Below are positions 8,758-17,828 of a DNA stretch of 48,296 nt, in pieces. The stretch's first letter is position 1; each line of letters opens with the position of its first letter. The stretch comes from Cytophagales bacterium. Its GTDB lineage: Bacteria; Bacteroidota; Bacteroidia; Cytophagales; Cyclobacteriaceae. The stretch is from contig WGNT01000136.1 of the NCBI GenBank assembly GCA_016124425.1, positions 1 to 48,296 on the forward strand, read 5' to 3'. A program made the translations under genes and the position numbers. The notes under the pieces are model-generated. The model searched no databases and was not told the DNA's origin. It worked only from the letters and a program-made list of their open reading frames with translations.

Positions 8758-9488
8758 ACTATTTGTTAAGATTATTAAACACAGATCGATGGTTGAATCT
8801 ACACATTTTGCACCACTCTCAATGCGAAATTCCGAACCTAACCAGCGGTTCCTTTTCCATCTCTTTTTACAATTTTGTAGTATAAGACTATAGTTTCTCT
8901 ATAGCTCGGTAACCCCATTTAGGGCAGTCCCCGCTTATCACATTGTTTTATTGGTATTCTTCGTACGATAGAATGGTCAGCGAATGACTTTTACACACCG
9001 TATACTGTATACATTTTTATATTGGATAAATGTATGAAAATTACTTTGACGAACAAACCTTATCAAAAAAATTTTGCTTTATTCGTTCTTTGTATGAGCC
9101 AGTTGTACGGTGAAGCCACTTAAAAAATACTAATTTAATTTTTTGCGGAATCTTGACTAAAAATCTTTTGAATTGTCATTACAAGCACGGAAAAAGACAA
9201 CTCCAGTCGAAAGTAAAACCACACAATTATGTGTTTGGCTAATATACCTATGCCTATGCCCATAATATGTCTTTTATTAGAACAGAACCTGTCAAACTGA
9301 TCAAAAAGAATGATTAAAAAAAGGGCTACCGATGCGATAATGAATATTCACCAAAGAATGCTGTGATATCAATATTAAGATCGAACTTGTTCTTGAAGTC
9401 CTAAACCAGACACACCTTTATTGCCCTTTTTGATGTTCGGCTTAAGGTCGAAGCCAAGAAAAATACTAAAATAGTTTCAAAATGTCTT
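8758..9488. other. 731-base gene-free A/T-rich region
   Basis: No recognisable complete gene is present. It holds the GTATAC palindrome at 9000-9012. On the plus strand, 22 bases after the palindrome, a 29-codon frame (ATG at 9035) reads like the first part of a signal peptide (NFALFVLCMSQLYGEA) and then stops; it could be a leader of a lost gene or chance. Between 9100 and 9480 the minus strand has hydrophobic, membrane-like text broken by several stops, which I could not assign. Confidence 0.5.
9000..9012. promoter_or_regulatory. GTATAC-T-GTATAC palindrome, candidate operator
   Basis: The 13-base site GTATACTGTATAC is a perfect inverted repeat around one base (9006). It matches the core of the 19-base site at 11636-11654, and the A/T-rich flank on its right is also similar (ATTTTTATATT against ATTATTTATATTTT). 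It lies upstream of the blue-copper/DUF6797 run. The shape fits operators of dimeric regulators such as the GntR family, but no regulator gene lies in this window. Confidence 0.6.
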
Positions 9489-11609
9489 TTACTCCCGCTT
9501 AATCACAACCAGCCAATCCTCATTTGGTAACGAAGGGGCTTTGCCAACTTCTACCACATTTCCACCCCTCACCGTCTCCAAACTGCTCTTTTGCAAGTTA
9601 CCCCCATTTCTGGGGTCATACCAATGTACACTAAAGCTACCTGAAGCATTCGTCAAATCGAGAGAAGTTGACCCTCCTTCTGGCAAGTAAACTAAATATA
9701 GCTCCCCTGATTGCGCAAAGCAATACTTGCTGTTATCATCCCTTTCGTTTCCTACAAGCGTATTGTGGTTCTCCATTTTCCAATATGGAACGTCATTTTT
9801 GTGGAAAAACTCCAAGATATTTCTAGCATACCCCCAGCTTATCTCTCGACTTCTGAAGTCTTCAGCATCGAGATCATTATGTACCGGCCTGTAGCCGAAA
9901 TATAGTTCCACTCCAAATCCGCCTGCCATAAAATGAGGCCACATTTCATATTTCCGGATTTCGTGTATATCCGCAATTTCCCCTGTTCCTCCTATATCCA
10001 TGGAATTAACATCCAACGCGTCAAAACCCAATTCCTTGTCCCAATCTTCAAATCCGGGGTCCGCAGGCACCCCCCACCATCCGTTTCCTTGCTCGTCATA
10101 GGACACCGGCCAGGGTTTACCAGTCTCCTTAGAAGCGCGTATCCAGCGTAATGTAAAGTAGTGGGCATCCCTGTACCTTTGGGTTTGCATACTTGGACCG
10201 GTGATGGCCGATTGCTCTCCTGTAAGATAAGGGTAGGTGTTCTCATGTCCCGAAGAAGAGCCAAGGGTATGTATCACCACATGATGGTGATAGGGATCCA
10301 ACCGCTGTATGTACCAAGACCACTCCCGAATATGTTCCGGCTTCATCTGTGTCTCTTCCCCCAAATTCCAATTCATGGCCAAATGATGACCAAAACGTGC
10401 GATAAATTCGCGGGTATACAATTTCCTTTCCCTACCCAACGCACCACCATCCATCGCTTCAGGAATGATAGTTTTAGGGCTAAGCCCTGACCTATGTGGC
10501 CAACCTGAATCGTTTTCTTGTTCCTGAAACTTAAAATTGAGAAACAAACCCATTTTTTGGGCATGACCAAATACTATTTCCCACTGGTCTAGCTTCGAAA
10601 CATCAAAATGCAACTTATCATTTCTGGAAACCCAAGGCCAGACGTTTTCACCATCCCCACCACCCGTGTAGGTCATAAAAGAAAGTGCATTTAATCCCCT
10701 GCTTGATAAGTAATTGATAGCTCCAATCAACCCTTGGCCCTTGTTTCCCCTCCAAGTTGGGTCCCCCTGCTTCCAATCCCGAATGTGCGGAGCGTACTCA
10801 TGAAGCCCGTGCCCATTTTCGGGTCCAATCCAACCCCGGTTTCCAGGAACATGCATGGTCATGGTACCATCAAAATCCGCATACGCCAACAAGGTTTCAG
10901 GGGCATCCGTGCCTGCCTTCAAAAAATATTCGCCATTTCCCTTAAACTGTAGGTACCGTTGACCAACATAGGTGAGCCTTCCCTTGGACCTAAAATCAGG
11001 GTAATCCTTGTCCGATTGCCCTACTTCGAAAGTTCCCTTCATCCCATCATAGGGCTTATAGGAACGGCCCGTCTTTTCGGCATCCAAGGAAACATCCACA
11101 CCAGCCACAAAAGATACTTCCCATTCCCATAATCCCGTTTTATCAGGTGACAAATGAGCTTTCCATTTAGAACCCGAAGTGGCTCCTGTCTCGGCCGCAT
11201 TTCCATCAGCAGCGAAATATCCGGGGACTTGATAAACAGGTTCTCCGGACTCGTGCCTAAAGGTAACCGTCATCCGATAATCCATGTAGGGATTGGGATG
11301 CATAAAACTAAGCCTACCGGGAGGGCCGGCATTGGGTCTTACATCCAAATTTACTGTGGCATTCTCATCGTCCACGACAAGTAACGTTTGTCCAAATTGA
11401 CTTGCTTTAGGGCCATCAATGACGAGCGTTACTTTATGCCATTGTCTCAATTCACCGGTAATTTCTGAATTAGTGTTTATTCCATTCGGGTCTGGAAAAA
11501 TCACCTCTTCTCCCAATGGGAGGTTATGTTGCTGGGAAAATACGCAGGGTATAGACATCCAAAAAACCATTACAGGTATGATAAAGCTCATTTTGGTCTT
11601 GAATGCCAT
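9489..11609 (-). CDS. Secreted DUF5060 glycoside-hydrolase-like protein (706 aa)
   Basis: This is a paralogue of the product of 2396-4369. It has a Sec signal (residues 1-26, ending VFSQ), a DUF5060 sandwich (about 50-165), a (beta/alpha)8 barrel (about 210-590) and a C-terminal beta domain ending in EDWLVVIKRE. NWNLGEE (Glu418/Glu419) marks the likely acid/base region. Compared with its paralogue it carries an insertion inside DUF5060 (about 70-105) and one in the barrel before GREREKLY-like text (about 367-392), so substrate choice may differ. It stands alone, with 730 gene-free bases downstream. A perfect 19-base palindrome sits 27 bases before its start codon, which suggests direct control by a dimeric regulator. 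Confidence 0.85.
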   Translation of the reverse strand: MAFKTKMSFIIPVMVFWMSIPCVFSQQHNLPLGEEVIFPDPNGINTNSEITGELRQWHKVTLVIDGPKASQFGQTLLVVDDENATVNLDVRPNAGPPGRLSFMHPNPYMDYRMTVTFRHESGEPVYQVPGYFAADGNAAETGATSGSKWKAHLSPDKTGLWEWEVSFVAGVDVSLDAEKTGRSYKPYDGMKGTFEVGQSDKDYPDFRSKGRLTYVGQRYLQFKGNGEYFLKAGTDAPETLLAYADFDGTMTMHVPGNRGWIGPENGHGLHEYAPHIRDWKQGDPTWRGNKGQGLIGAINYLSSRGLNALSFMTYTGGGDGENVWPWVSRNDKLHFDVSKLDQWEIVFGHAQKMGLFLNFKFQEQENDSGWPHRSGLSPKTIIPEAMDGGALGRERKLYTREFIARFGHHLAMNWNLGEETQMKPEHIREWSWYIQRLDPYHHHVVIHTLGSSSGHENTYPYLTGEQSAITGPSMQTQRYRDAHYFTLRWIRASKETGKPWPVSYDEQGNGWWGVPADPGFEDWDKELGFDALDVNSMDIGGTGEIADIHEIRKYEMWPHFMAGGFGVELYFGYRPVHNDLDAEDFRSREISWGYARNILEFFHKNDVPYWKMENHNTLVGNERDDNSKYCFAQSGELYLVYLPEGGSTSLDLTNASGSFSVHWYDPRNGGNLQKSSLETVRGGNVVEVGKAPSLPNEDWLVVIKRE

Positions 11610-11635
11610 GTGGACGTCTCAAAGTTTTTACTATC

Positions 11636-11654
11636 AATGTATACCGTATACATT
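11636..11654. promoter_or_regulatory. Perfect 19-base AATGTATAC-C-GTATACATT palindrome, candidate operator
   Basis: Nine bases on each side of position 11645 are exact reverse complements. The site ends 27 bases before the start codon of the DUF5060 gene at 11609, where a repressor could block transcription. It shares its GTATACnGTATAC core with the site at 9000-9012. The DUF2459 gene starts 167 bases away on the other strand and could also be influenced. Confidence 0.75.
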
Positions 11655-11820
11655 ATTTATATTTTGTTAAATTTATAGTTATTTATGACCAAAAGAAAAA
11701 TACTGACAAAAATAATTGCTTTTTTTGAGGAGTATCAAATAGGATTACATTGAAATCAGGTATCTTGAAATCAAACTTTCCATACAACTGAATAATCGAT
11801 TCCCCATTAATCAACCCTCT

Positions 11821-12456
11821 ATGATCAAGTTGTTGAGTTTATTTTTGATATTACTTCTTGCTGATCCACCGGATCACTTCCAGGAGGAGTCGAACGACAT
11901 TCACGTCGTCTATGTCAGCAGCATTAGCTGGCACACAGGAATTGTTGTCCCGGGCTACGCTTTGCCTGACAGCCTGTGGCATGAAGGCCATGACTATTCC
12001 GATGCAAATTTTTTGGAAATAGGATGGGGAGATAAAGATTTTTTTACCCACCCGGGATTTCATCTTTGGTATGCTTTTAAGGCTGTATTTTGGCCTACTT
12101 CTTCCGCATTGCATATAAATCCCATTCATCGAAAGGTAGAAGATTTTTATTATCGAACGGATGTCGTAAAAATAGCGCTTAACGATGATCAGCTTTTTCA
12201 GCTGTGCCTGTATTTGGTAGATGAATTCATGCTGGATGAAAACCAAAAAATAATCCCTGTTGCTGAAGGATTTTACCAACGCAGCCATTTTTACAAGGGA
12301 AGGTCATCCTATTATTTTCCCAACAATTCAAATGTTTGGGTAGCTAGGGCAGTCAAGAGGGCAGGCTTTTCAATTCGCCCTATCTGGCATCAGACAACGG
12401 GAAGCGTGTTAAAAAAGGTGGCAGAATTTGGTGAATTGGTGGTGGAAGGGGAATAG
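11821..12456 (+). CDS. DUF2459 family protein (TIGR02117-like)
   Basis: The 211-residue product begins with a hydrophobic leader (MIKLLSLFLILLLA) and then the DUF2459 body. Conserved-looking motifs are ISWHTGIVVPG (about 38-48), FLEIGWGDKDFF (about 68-79), LWYAFKAVFWPTSSALHI, FYQRSHFYKGRSSYYFP and NSNVWVARAVKRAGF. The His, Gly-Trp-Gly-Asp and late Cys/Asn-type positions recall a papain-like or NlpC-like fold, but I do not claim an activity. Members were first noted near urease genes; no urease is here. It is one of the few plus-strand genes and appears to be a single-gene unit facing a broken FAD oxidoreductase. Confidence 0.8.
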   Translation: MIKLLSLFLILLLADPPDHFQEESNDIHVVYVSSISWHTGIVVPGYALPDSLWHEGHDYSDANFLEIGWGDKDFFTHPGFHLWYAFKAVFWPTSSALHINPIHRKVEDFYYRTDVVKIALNDDQLFQLCLYLVDEFMLDENQKIIPVAEGFYQRSHFYKGRSSYYFPNNSNVWVARAVKRAGFSIRPIWHQTTGSVLKKVAEFGELVVEGE

Positions 12457-12478
12457 GCAGGCAGGATGATGACCAAAT

Positions 12479-13020
12479 TCAATTGCTAGTGAGTTTATCT
12501 TTGCTTTTTCCTTTAGGGTTAAACCGGAAATTCATCTCAAATTGGCCTTTGTGCACTGTTTCTTCCTCATACCAGTCTCCGGTAAAGAAAGTATATCCTT
12601 TCAAGTTATTGTCGATCACAATCTCATTTTCCAAATTCCAGATATCGTATGGATTTTCCTTTAATGAGAGTACTTGGTTGTTATTTTTTAGTATCTGTTG
12701 TAAGCTTTAGACATCGATTTGTCGAACAGCTCTATTCGATTTTATCGCCATAGATGCCGCTACTCCTGCCGATTCGCCCATAATCATGTATTGGGGTTCC
12801 ATCCGGATAGATGCGATTGCAATAGCACTGGCAGAAATACAAACTGGAACGATAAGGTTTTCACACGCTTCAAATTTCGGAACCATAGCCCTGTATGGGA
12901 TTTCATATTGTGCAACTGGAATGGACAAGTACCCCTCATTATAGGTTTCCAATTTCATATCAGGGAATCTGCTGATCTCTATGAAGCTTCTTTGCATTTC
13001 CCTCACATCAATACAGATTA
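12479..13020 (-). pseudogene. C-terminal relic of an FAD-dependent oxidoreductase, interrupted by a stop
   Basis: The minus-strand text reads VREMQRSFIEISRFPDM, then YEIPYRAMVPKFEACENLIV, PVCISASAIAIASIRMEP and GESAGVAASMAIK. This is the C-terminal part of the FAD_oxidored (PF12831-like) family found in polysaccharide loci. The frame meets TAA at 12707-12709 where relatives have a Tyr-type residue, then continues in the same frame with family-like text (SLQQILKNNNQVLSLKENPY, YTFFTGDWYEEETVHKGQFE) to TGA at 12479. The N-terminal two thirds, including the FAD Rossmann motif, are missing. The upstream edge runs straight into the end of the toroid gene (stop at 13008), so a deletion joined the two. 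Confidence 0.82.
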
Positions 13021-14507
13021 TATAATTGCAATAGAGCATACATAAAATCAGGACCACCTGTTATGGCCTCATAATGTTTATTTTGATTGGTAGCCATCGG
13101 TAGTGGATTTCCATCTGGAAGAAATAGATCGATTCCTGTCCACGCAAAGTATTCCGCACGTCTAAGAAATTTCTCCTCTCCTGTTAATGAATATGAGTTG
13201 ATCATAAGTTCTATAACATTGGCAAATGCATCCGGTTTTTGTAGTTCATCTTTATCGGGTGATGCCGTCAAATACTGGTCTGCCGCGGAAATGAGTTGCT
13301 TTTTATACTGATCCGCAAGTTGGGGATGGCTGCTTTTAAGTTGCTGGATCCTGGCAAACAGTAGATTAGCCAAATTGGCATGCGTGGAATATCCATACCC
13401 TGTTGCCCATACTGCTGTATACGGATTATTCATTGAACGTTGGCGCGGTTCACCCGTTTTTGCGTGTAGCGTAACTGCAAAACCACCTCCGTCAAAAATA
13501 TGGTGTTGCGTTCTATGGAAATCCGCATCCTGTTTCAGTGCCAAGTTCTCCATTCGAACAGCGAGTATTTCATCAAACTCCTTTATTTGATTTGCCGCAT
13601 CCCAAAGGCATCTTGCCAGCTCTAGATTGCTGCTCAACCATACGACGTTGATATGATCCCCTTGTTCTGCTCGTCCGGCAATCAGGTAACCGGATTCAGA
13701 AATTTTCATGTTGTCTTCCATCCGACCCACTACAGTGGAAATTGCATGTATTAAATCAGCTCTTCTCTCTTTTTGCTTGTTTTCTTCCCGTACATACGCA
13801 TCTGTCCACGTTAAAATCATTTGACCGGCATACCGCGGAAATTCAAATCCCTGATACGTTTCGCGGGTTGACCAACGGGCATGTCTCGAATAATCACCGG
13901 TCTCCTTGCTGTCGATTTGATTATCCCATAAACCAATTGCAAAACGCCAACTGGCTTCAGGCGCTAACGTATAACTAAGATCCCAAAACGGCCAATCTCC
14001 ATTTATCTCGTGCATGTCTGTTCCGCCAGCCGACTCATTTCGAAAATCCCAAAAAAGATGTTCCCCCCAAGCCATTAATCCGGTTTCAGGACTTTGACAG
14101 TTGTTGAAGAAGTATTTCAATGCCTCGTCGGCTTCCCTTGCGTATTTTTCATCGCCTGTCACGCGAGTCAATTGATACAGGATCGTGTAAAGAGATTTGT
14201 CCTCTTGCGGATTTGCCCCTCCCAAGGATCTGTCGTTCTCGCGAACACCAGGGATTTTGCCGAAACTTTCCGTTGAACCCAGCTTCATACTTGACCTGTA
14301 AAGGGCAGCTGCAAAGAGCGGGGAATGCTCATCGCCATACGTGTCCCGCCCATTTTCTATCATAGCATCTGCATAAGCTTTTACTATTTCCAACAGCCGA
14401 TCATTTTCTTTTTCTGAATTTGAGGCTAACGAATAAACGCACAGTGCGAATAACCCCATGCATAAAATCAAATATCGTTTGATATCAATTGTCCATTTTC
14501 TCATCAT
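13008..14507 (-). CDS. Exported alpha/alpha-toroid protein, putative polysaccharide lyase or glycosidase
   Basis: The 499-residue product has a signal peptide (about 1-29, after a basic start) and a mostly helical body with repeated hairpins typical of an (alpha/alpha)6 toroid. Examples are DKSLYTILYQLTRVTGDEKY, LMAWGEHLFWDFRNESAGG, HEINGDWPFWDLSYTLAPEA and NVIELMINSYSLTGEEKFLR. WGEHLFWD and the aromatic/acidic clusters resemble pectate-lyase-like and unsaturated-sugar hydrolase toroids, but I cannot name the family. The end (DFMYALLQLYNLY) looks natural although it borders a deletion relic, so the last few residues may not be original. It probably acts on an acidic polysaccharide fragment. 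Confidence 0.75.
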   Translation of the reverse strand: MMRKWTIDIKRYLILCMGLFALCVYSLASNSEKENDRLLEIVKAYADAMIENGRDTYGDEHSPLFAAALYRSSMKLGSTESFGKIPGVRENDRSLGGANPQEDKSLYTILYQLTRVTGDEKYAREADEALKYFFNNCQSPETGLMAWGEHLFWDFRNESAGGTDMHEINGDWPFWDLSYTLAPEASWRFAIGLWDNQIDSKETGDYSRHARWSTRETYQGFEFPRYAGQMILTWTDAYVREENKQKERRADLIHAISTVVGRMEDNMKISESGYLIAGRAEQGDHINVVWLSSNLELARCLWDAANQIKEFDEILAVRMENLALKQDADFHRTQHHIFDGGGFAVTLHAKTGEPRQRSMNNPYTAVWATGYGYSTHANLANLLFARIQQLKSSHPQLADQYKKQLISAADQYLTASPDKDELQKPDAFANVIELMINSYSLTGEEKFLRRAEYFAWTGIDLFLPDGNPLPMATNQNKHYEAITGGPDFMYALLQLYNLY

Positions 14508-14886
14508 ATCGAAAGAAAGTTAATTTTTTGGGATTTTGTTGGTTTACCAATGGGTTGGGTAACAGCTAGGTTATGAGGTTGGGTAAAAGCAGGCTCATCC
14601 TGGGGGCTTGCTGCTTAGTTTGACTCGTTAAAATAGATCATTTATTACAAAAAATAACAACAACAAAGCTATCGTTCTTCTTGCGATCTTTTAAGTTGAA
14701 CTATAGCCAGCATTGCAATTTCGCCCAATTTGAAGCGAACGTTTTCATAAAGCAGTCTCTCAAAATCCTTCTCGCTACTTACCCATTTTTTAGCATGCAA
14801 GAGTGCGACAATATGCACAAACAAGACCGAGTTATTAATCACAAATATTTGCTAATTAGGAATTACATTCCTAAATTTACATAAAA
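14508..14886. other. 379-base divergent intergenic region
   Basis: This is the shared upstream region of the toroid gene (minus) and the DUF4143 ATPase gene (plus). It holds a 14-base direct repeat with one mismatch (GGTTGGGTAAcAGC at 14553-14566 and GGTTGGGTAAaAGC at 14577-14590) and a palindrome next to the ATPase start. A 67-codon plus-strand frame at 14681-14884 has no coding look and I leave it out. Confidence 0.5.
14856..14874. promoter_or_regulatory. TTAGGAAT-TAC-ATTCCTAA palindrome before the DUF4143 ATPase
   Basis: Eight bases on each side of TAC (14864-14866) are exact reverse complements. The site ends 12 bases before the ATG at 14887, so it would overlap the transcript start or leader. 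This position suits an operator, perhaps for self-control, or a leader hairpin. Confidence 0.6.
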
Positions 14887-16041
14887 ATGCCCATACAAAG
14901 AGAAATAACGAGTAAAATTTCCAGTGCACTCGGAAAATATCCCATAGTGGCTATCACCGGCCCTAGGCAATCGGGTAAAACAACTTTATGTAAATTACTT
15001 AAACCCGATTTTAGATACGTGAATTTGGAAGATATTTCAACAAGGGAATTTGCCAAATCCGATCCGAAGGGATTTTTAGAAACTTATCAAGATGGTGTCA
15101 TCATAGATGAAATTCAATATGCTCCAAACTTGTTTTCTTATTTACAGGTTGAAACTGATCAACGTCAAAAAAACGGCGAATATATCATTACCGGTTCTCA
15201 AAACTTTTTATTGTTGGAAAGTATTTCCCAGTCTTTGGCAGGAAGGGTAGCCTTATTTAATTTGTTGCCATTTTCATTGAAGGAACTTGAAAAAGGGAAC
15301 TATTTTTTGGAAAACTGGAAGGAATATGCATTACATGGTTCATTCCCCAGAAAATGGGTGAATGACATTGACCCCACAGATTTCTACTCAAATTACGTAA
15401 GAACTTACGTGGAGCGGGACGTGAGACTAATTAAAAACATAACCAATTTGGATCTATTTCAGAAGTTCATCCATCTACTAGCAGGTAGAACTGGCCAACT
15501 ATTTAATCAGAGCAGTTTGGGGAATGAATTGGGGCTAGACAATAAGACAATCAATTCATGGATGAGTCTTCTGGAGGCATCATTTATTGCTTTCCGGCTA
15601 AAGCCTTATCACCATAATTTTAACAAACGAATTGTGAAGACTCCAAAAGTTTATTTCTATGACACAGGTTTGTTGGCTTATTTATTAGGTATAAGGACCG
15701 AATATGATTTGGAATTACATTTTGCAAAAGGACAGGTATTTGAAAATTTAATCCTATTGGAAAAAATTAAACAAACGTGGAACAACAACACACATGAAAA
15801 TTATTTTTTTTGGAGAGATGTTTCTGGAAATGAAATCGACATCCTCATAGAAAGAGGTCAACAGCTTATTGCAATAGAGGTAAAATCAGGAAAAACAATA
15901 CATCCCGATTTTTTCAAATCACTAGACAAATTTAAAGGATTCAAACCCGATGTCTCCAATTTCCTGGTATATGGCGGAAACGAATCACAGAAACGGAGTC
16001 AAGTTACCATTGTTGGCTTTATGGATCTGCATACAATTTAA
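14887..16041 (+). CDS. AAA_14/DUF4143 ATPase
   Basis: The 384-residue product has an N-terminal P-loop ATPase domain: Walker A GPRQSGKT (about 25-32), Walker B GVIIDEIQYAP (about 69-79) and sensor text GEYIITGSQNFLLL. A C-terminal DUF4143 domain (about 190-370) follows, with the PD-(D/E)XK-like end NEIDILIERGQQLIAIEVKSG. These cytosolic proteins are common in Bacteroidota and occur in accessory regions. Their role is not established; a link to DNA processing or toxin-like defence has been suggested for the nuclease-like C-terminus. The gene stands alone in a variable part of the window, and a palindrome just before its start suggests tight regulation. Confidence 0.9.
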   Translation: MPIQREITSKISSALGKYPIVAITGPRQSGKTTLCKLLKPDFRYVNLEDISTREFAKSDPKGFLETYQDGVIIDEIQYAPNLFSYLQVETDQRQKNGEYIITGSQNFLLLESISQSLAGRVALFNLLPFSLKELEKGNYFLENWKEYALHGSFPRKWVNDIDPTDFYSNYVRTYVERDVRLIKNITNLDLFQKFIHLLAGRTGQLFNQSSLGNELGLDNKTINSWMSLLEASFIAFRLKPYHHNFNKRIVKTPKVYFYDTGLLAYLLGIRTEYDLELHFAKGQVFENLILLEKIKQTWNNNTHENYFFWRDVSGNEIDILIERGQQLIAIEVKSGKTIHPDFFKSLDKFKGFKPDVSNFLVYGGNESQKRSQVTIVGFMDLHTI

Positions 16042-16228
16042 ATGTTGCTTCACGGAGTTTAAAAATTTCATGCTATTTAGCAAAAAAATACATTTTGTAT
16101 TAGTCCTCCTCGAATTTATCATCTAAAACGACCCCAATCCCATGATAGTAGTTTACAATGAAACGTTGGTGAATAAACATTTGCATAAAAAGTAGATACG
16201 ATTCGTCCATAATTTGTTAAATTCAACT

Positions 16229-16840
16229 ATGGAAAAGGAGAAAGCTAAATCTCTCGTAAATGAGCCTGATCTAAGTTACGGAGAACATACCTACGCAGAT
16301 TACTTGTCTTGGGATATTGAAGAAACGGTAGAGCTGATTAAGGGTAAAGTTTTCAAAAGAGGTGCCGCAGCTCCGAGTAGAATTCATCAAAGGCTGACGG
16401 GCAACTTATTTACAGAACTCAATTTGTTTTTAAAAGGCAAAACCTGCCAAGCCTATACTGCCCCTTTTGATGTTCGGCTACCGGTCAAATCCAAAAAAGA
16501 CGATAAAATTTATACCGTCGTACAACCCGATATCTGCGTAGTTTGCGACCTAGGCAAACTGGATGACAGAGGCTGCATTGGAGCCCCTGACCTGGTGGTG
16601 GAAGTACTCTCTCCCGGTAACAAGCAACTTGAACTTCAACATAAATATGAGGTGTATGAAGAATCTGGTGTAAAGGAATATTGGCTGATGGATGCGCTAG
16701 GGCAGACACTATTGATTTACACCTTGGTTAGGGGCAAATATCAAAGTTCCCGCTTACTAACCTCCGGTGATAAGGCAAAATCTTCAGCAGTAGTGGGTTT
16801 TGAACTGGACTTGGAGCCATTTTTTGCAGAGATCACATGA
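16229..16840 (+). CDS. Uma2 family (DUF820) PD-(D/E)XK endonuclease-like protein
   Basis: The frame is open from TTG at 16214, but ATG at 16229 (MEKEKAK) is a better start and gives 203 residues. The Uma2 core is intact: an N-terminal EETVELIKGKVFKRGAAAP, the nuclease-like motifs VVQPDICVVCD and GAPDLVVEVLSPGN, then ELQHKYEVYEESGVKEYW with the lysine-containing helix. The family is named from a predicted restriction-nuclease fold; its cellular role is unclear. Two broken relatives occur at 27195-27803 and about 33178-33290, so this is the surviving copy in the window. It faces the RraA-like gene, and no obvious partner gene lies nearby. Confidence 0.88.
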   Translation: MEKEKAKSLVNEPDLSYGEHTYADYLSWDIEETVELIKGKVFKRGAAAPSRIHQRLTGNLFTELNLFLKGKTCQAYTAPFDVRLPVKSKKDDKIYTVVQPDICVVCDLGKLDDRGCIGAPDLVVEVLSPGNKQLELQHKYEVYEESGVKEYWLMDALGQTLLIYTLVRGKYQSSRLLTSGDKAKSSAVVGFELDLEPFFAEIT

Positions 16841-16892
16841 TAGATTTTGGCAAGAACAAATTGGTTTTTTTTTAGTTGGCCGAAGAAAAAAT

Positions 16893-17828
16893 TCACCATG
16901 TCCTAGTCTTTAACAACTCCTCGATTTCTTCTTTAGGCACCGGTAAATCATCCATATTGGCCTCCAGCCATGCTGAAAAATCGTTTTCAATATCATCACT
17001 CCAGCGGGCATCTATCTGTCCCGGTGTATACTTTCCTTCACGGAGCCTTTGATGGCCAAATCGGTCCCGCAGCAAAACCAACTCTCCCGTTTTAACTACT
17101 TTTTCGGCTAAATGGGGAGGAATGAAGATGACCCCATCCAGTTTACCGAGCACTACGTCTCCGGGCATTACCGTCACCGGGCCGATTCGGATTGGCGTAT
17201 TTATTCCGGTAAGCATCATCTGTTGCTGATAAGACGGGTGGGATCCCCTGATAAAGGAGGTAAAACCGGGGATTTCCATCAATCCTTCAAGATCCCGCAC
17301 AGTTCCGTTAAACACCACCCCATTCCCAGATTTTGCTGCGATGGATGTCGCTAAGTTGTCGCCAATAATTGGTCCATCCTCCACTTTTCCATAAGAATCC
17401 GCTACATATACATCACCGATTTCGAGCATGTCGATTGGCCAAGAAACCATGTCCCCAATTCTTCCCTCCTCGGCGCCCTTTTTTTCCAGATATTTCCTTA
17501 TCTCAGGGCGAAGGGGCATATACTGTGCAGTGAGCGCACGGCCCACTAGTACCTCTCCAGGATAAATGTTGCTCCAACCCGTCTCGTACTGATGGGAATA
17601 ACCGGCCCCTCTCAGTACCGACCAGGCTTGTTCCAGAGAAATTTGCCTCATCCGCTTCAAAAGATCGTCAGGTACTTTGGGCCTTCCATCGGCATACCTT
17701 TCCCCTTCCCAGTCTGGTGTTAACGCAATAAGTTCCGCCCTTTCCATGGTCAGTGATTGGCCGTAAAGAAAGGAACATAAGAAAAAGAAACAAAGAGAGA
17801 AAACGGATTTTACCATGCTGCTTTCCAT
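16893..17828 (-). CDS. Exported RraA-like (HMG/CHA aldolase family) protein
   Basis: The 311-residue product has the RraA fold: GEVLVGRALTAQYMPL, EIGDVYVADSYG, GDNLATSIAAKSGNGVVFNG, TVRDLEGL and PGDVVLGKLDGVIFIPP. The Gly-rich GDNLAT segment and the Arg-Asp of VRDLEG correspond to the substrate- and metal-binding positions of the pyruvate aldolases HMG/CHA aldolase. Unusually, it starts with a clear signal peptide (FSLCFFFLCSFLYGQ), so it should work outside the cytoplasm. A start at the second Met (17816) gives a shorter leader. It follows the Tat-exported enolase-superfamily gene by 113 bases and is probably in its operon. Aldol cleavage of a 2-keto-3-deoxy sugar acid is a reasonable inference. 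Confidence 0.8.
   Translation of the reverse strand: MESSMVKSVFSLCFFFLCSFLYGQSLTMERAELIALTPDWEGERYADGRPKVPDDLLKRMRQISLEQAWSVLRGAGYSHQYETGWSNIYPGEVLVGRALTAQYMPLRPEIRKYLEKKGAEEGRIGDMVSWPIDMLEIGDVYVADSYGKVEDGPIIGDNLATSIAAKSGNGVVFNGTVRDLEGLMEIPGFTSFIRGSHPSYQQQMMLTGINTPIRIGPVTVMPGDVVLGKLDGVIFIPPHLAEKVVKTGELVLLRDRFGHQRLREGKYTPGQIDARWSDDIENDFSAWLEANMDDLPVPKEEIEELLKTRTW

Noticed and set aside
9035-9124. Short plus-strand frame after the palindrome, signal-peptide-like
   Set aside because: Only 29 codons and no continuation in any frame; described in the gap entry but not called as a gene.
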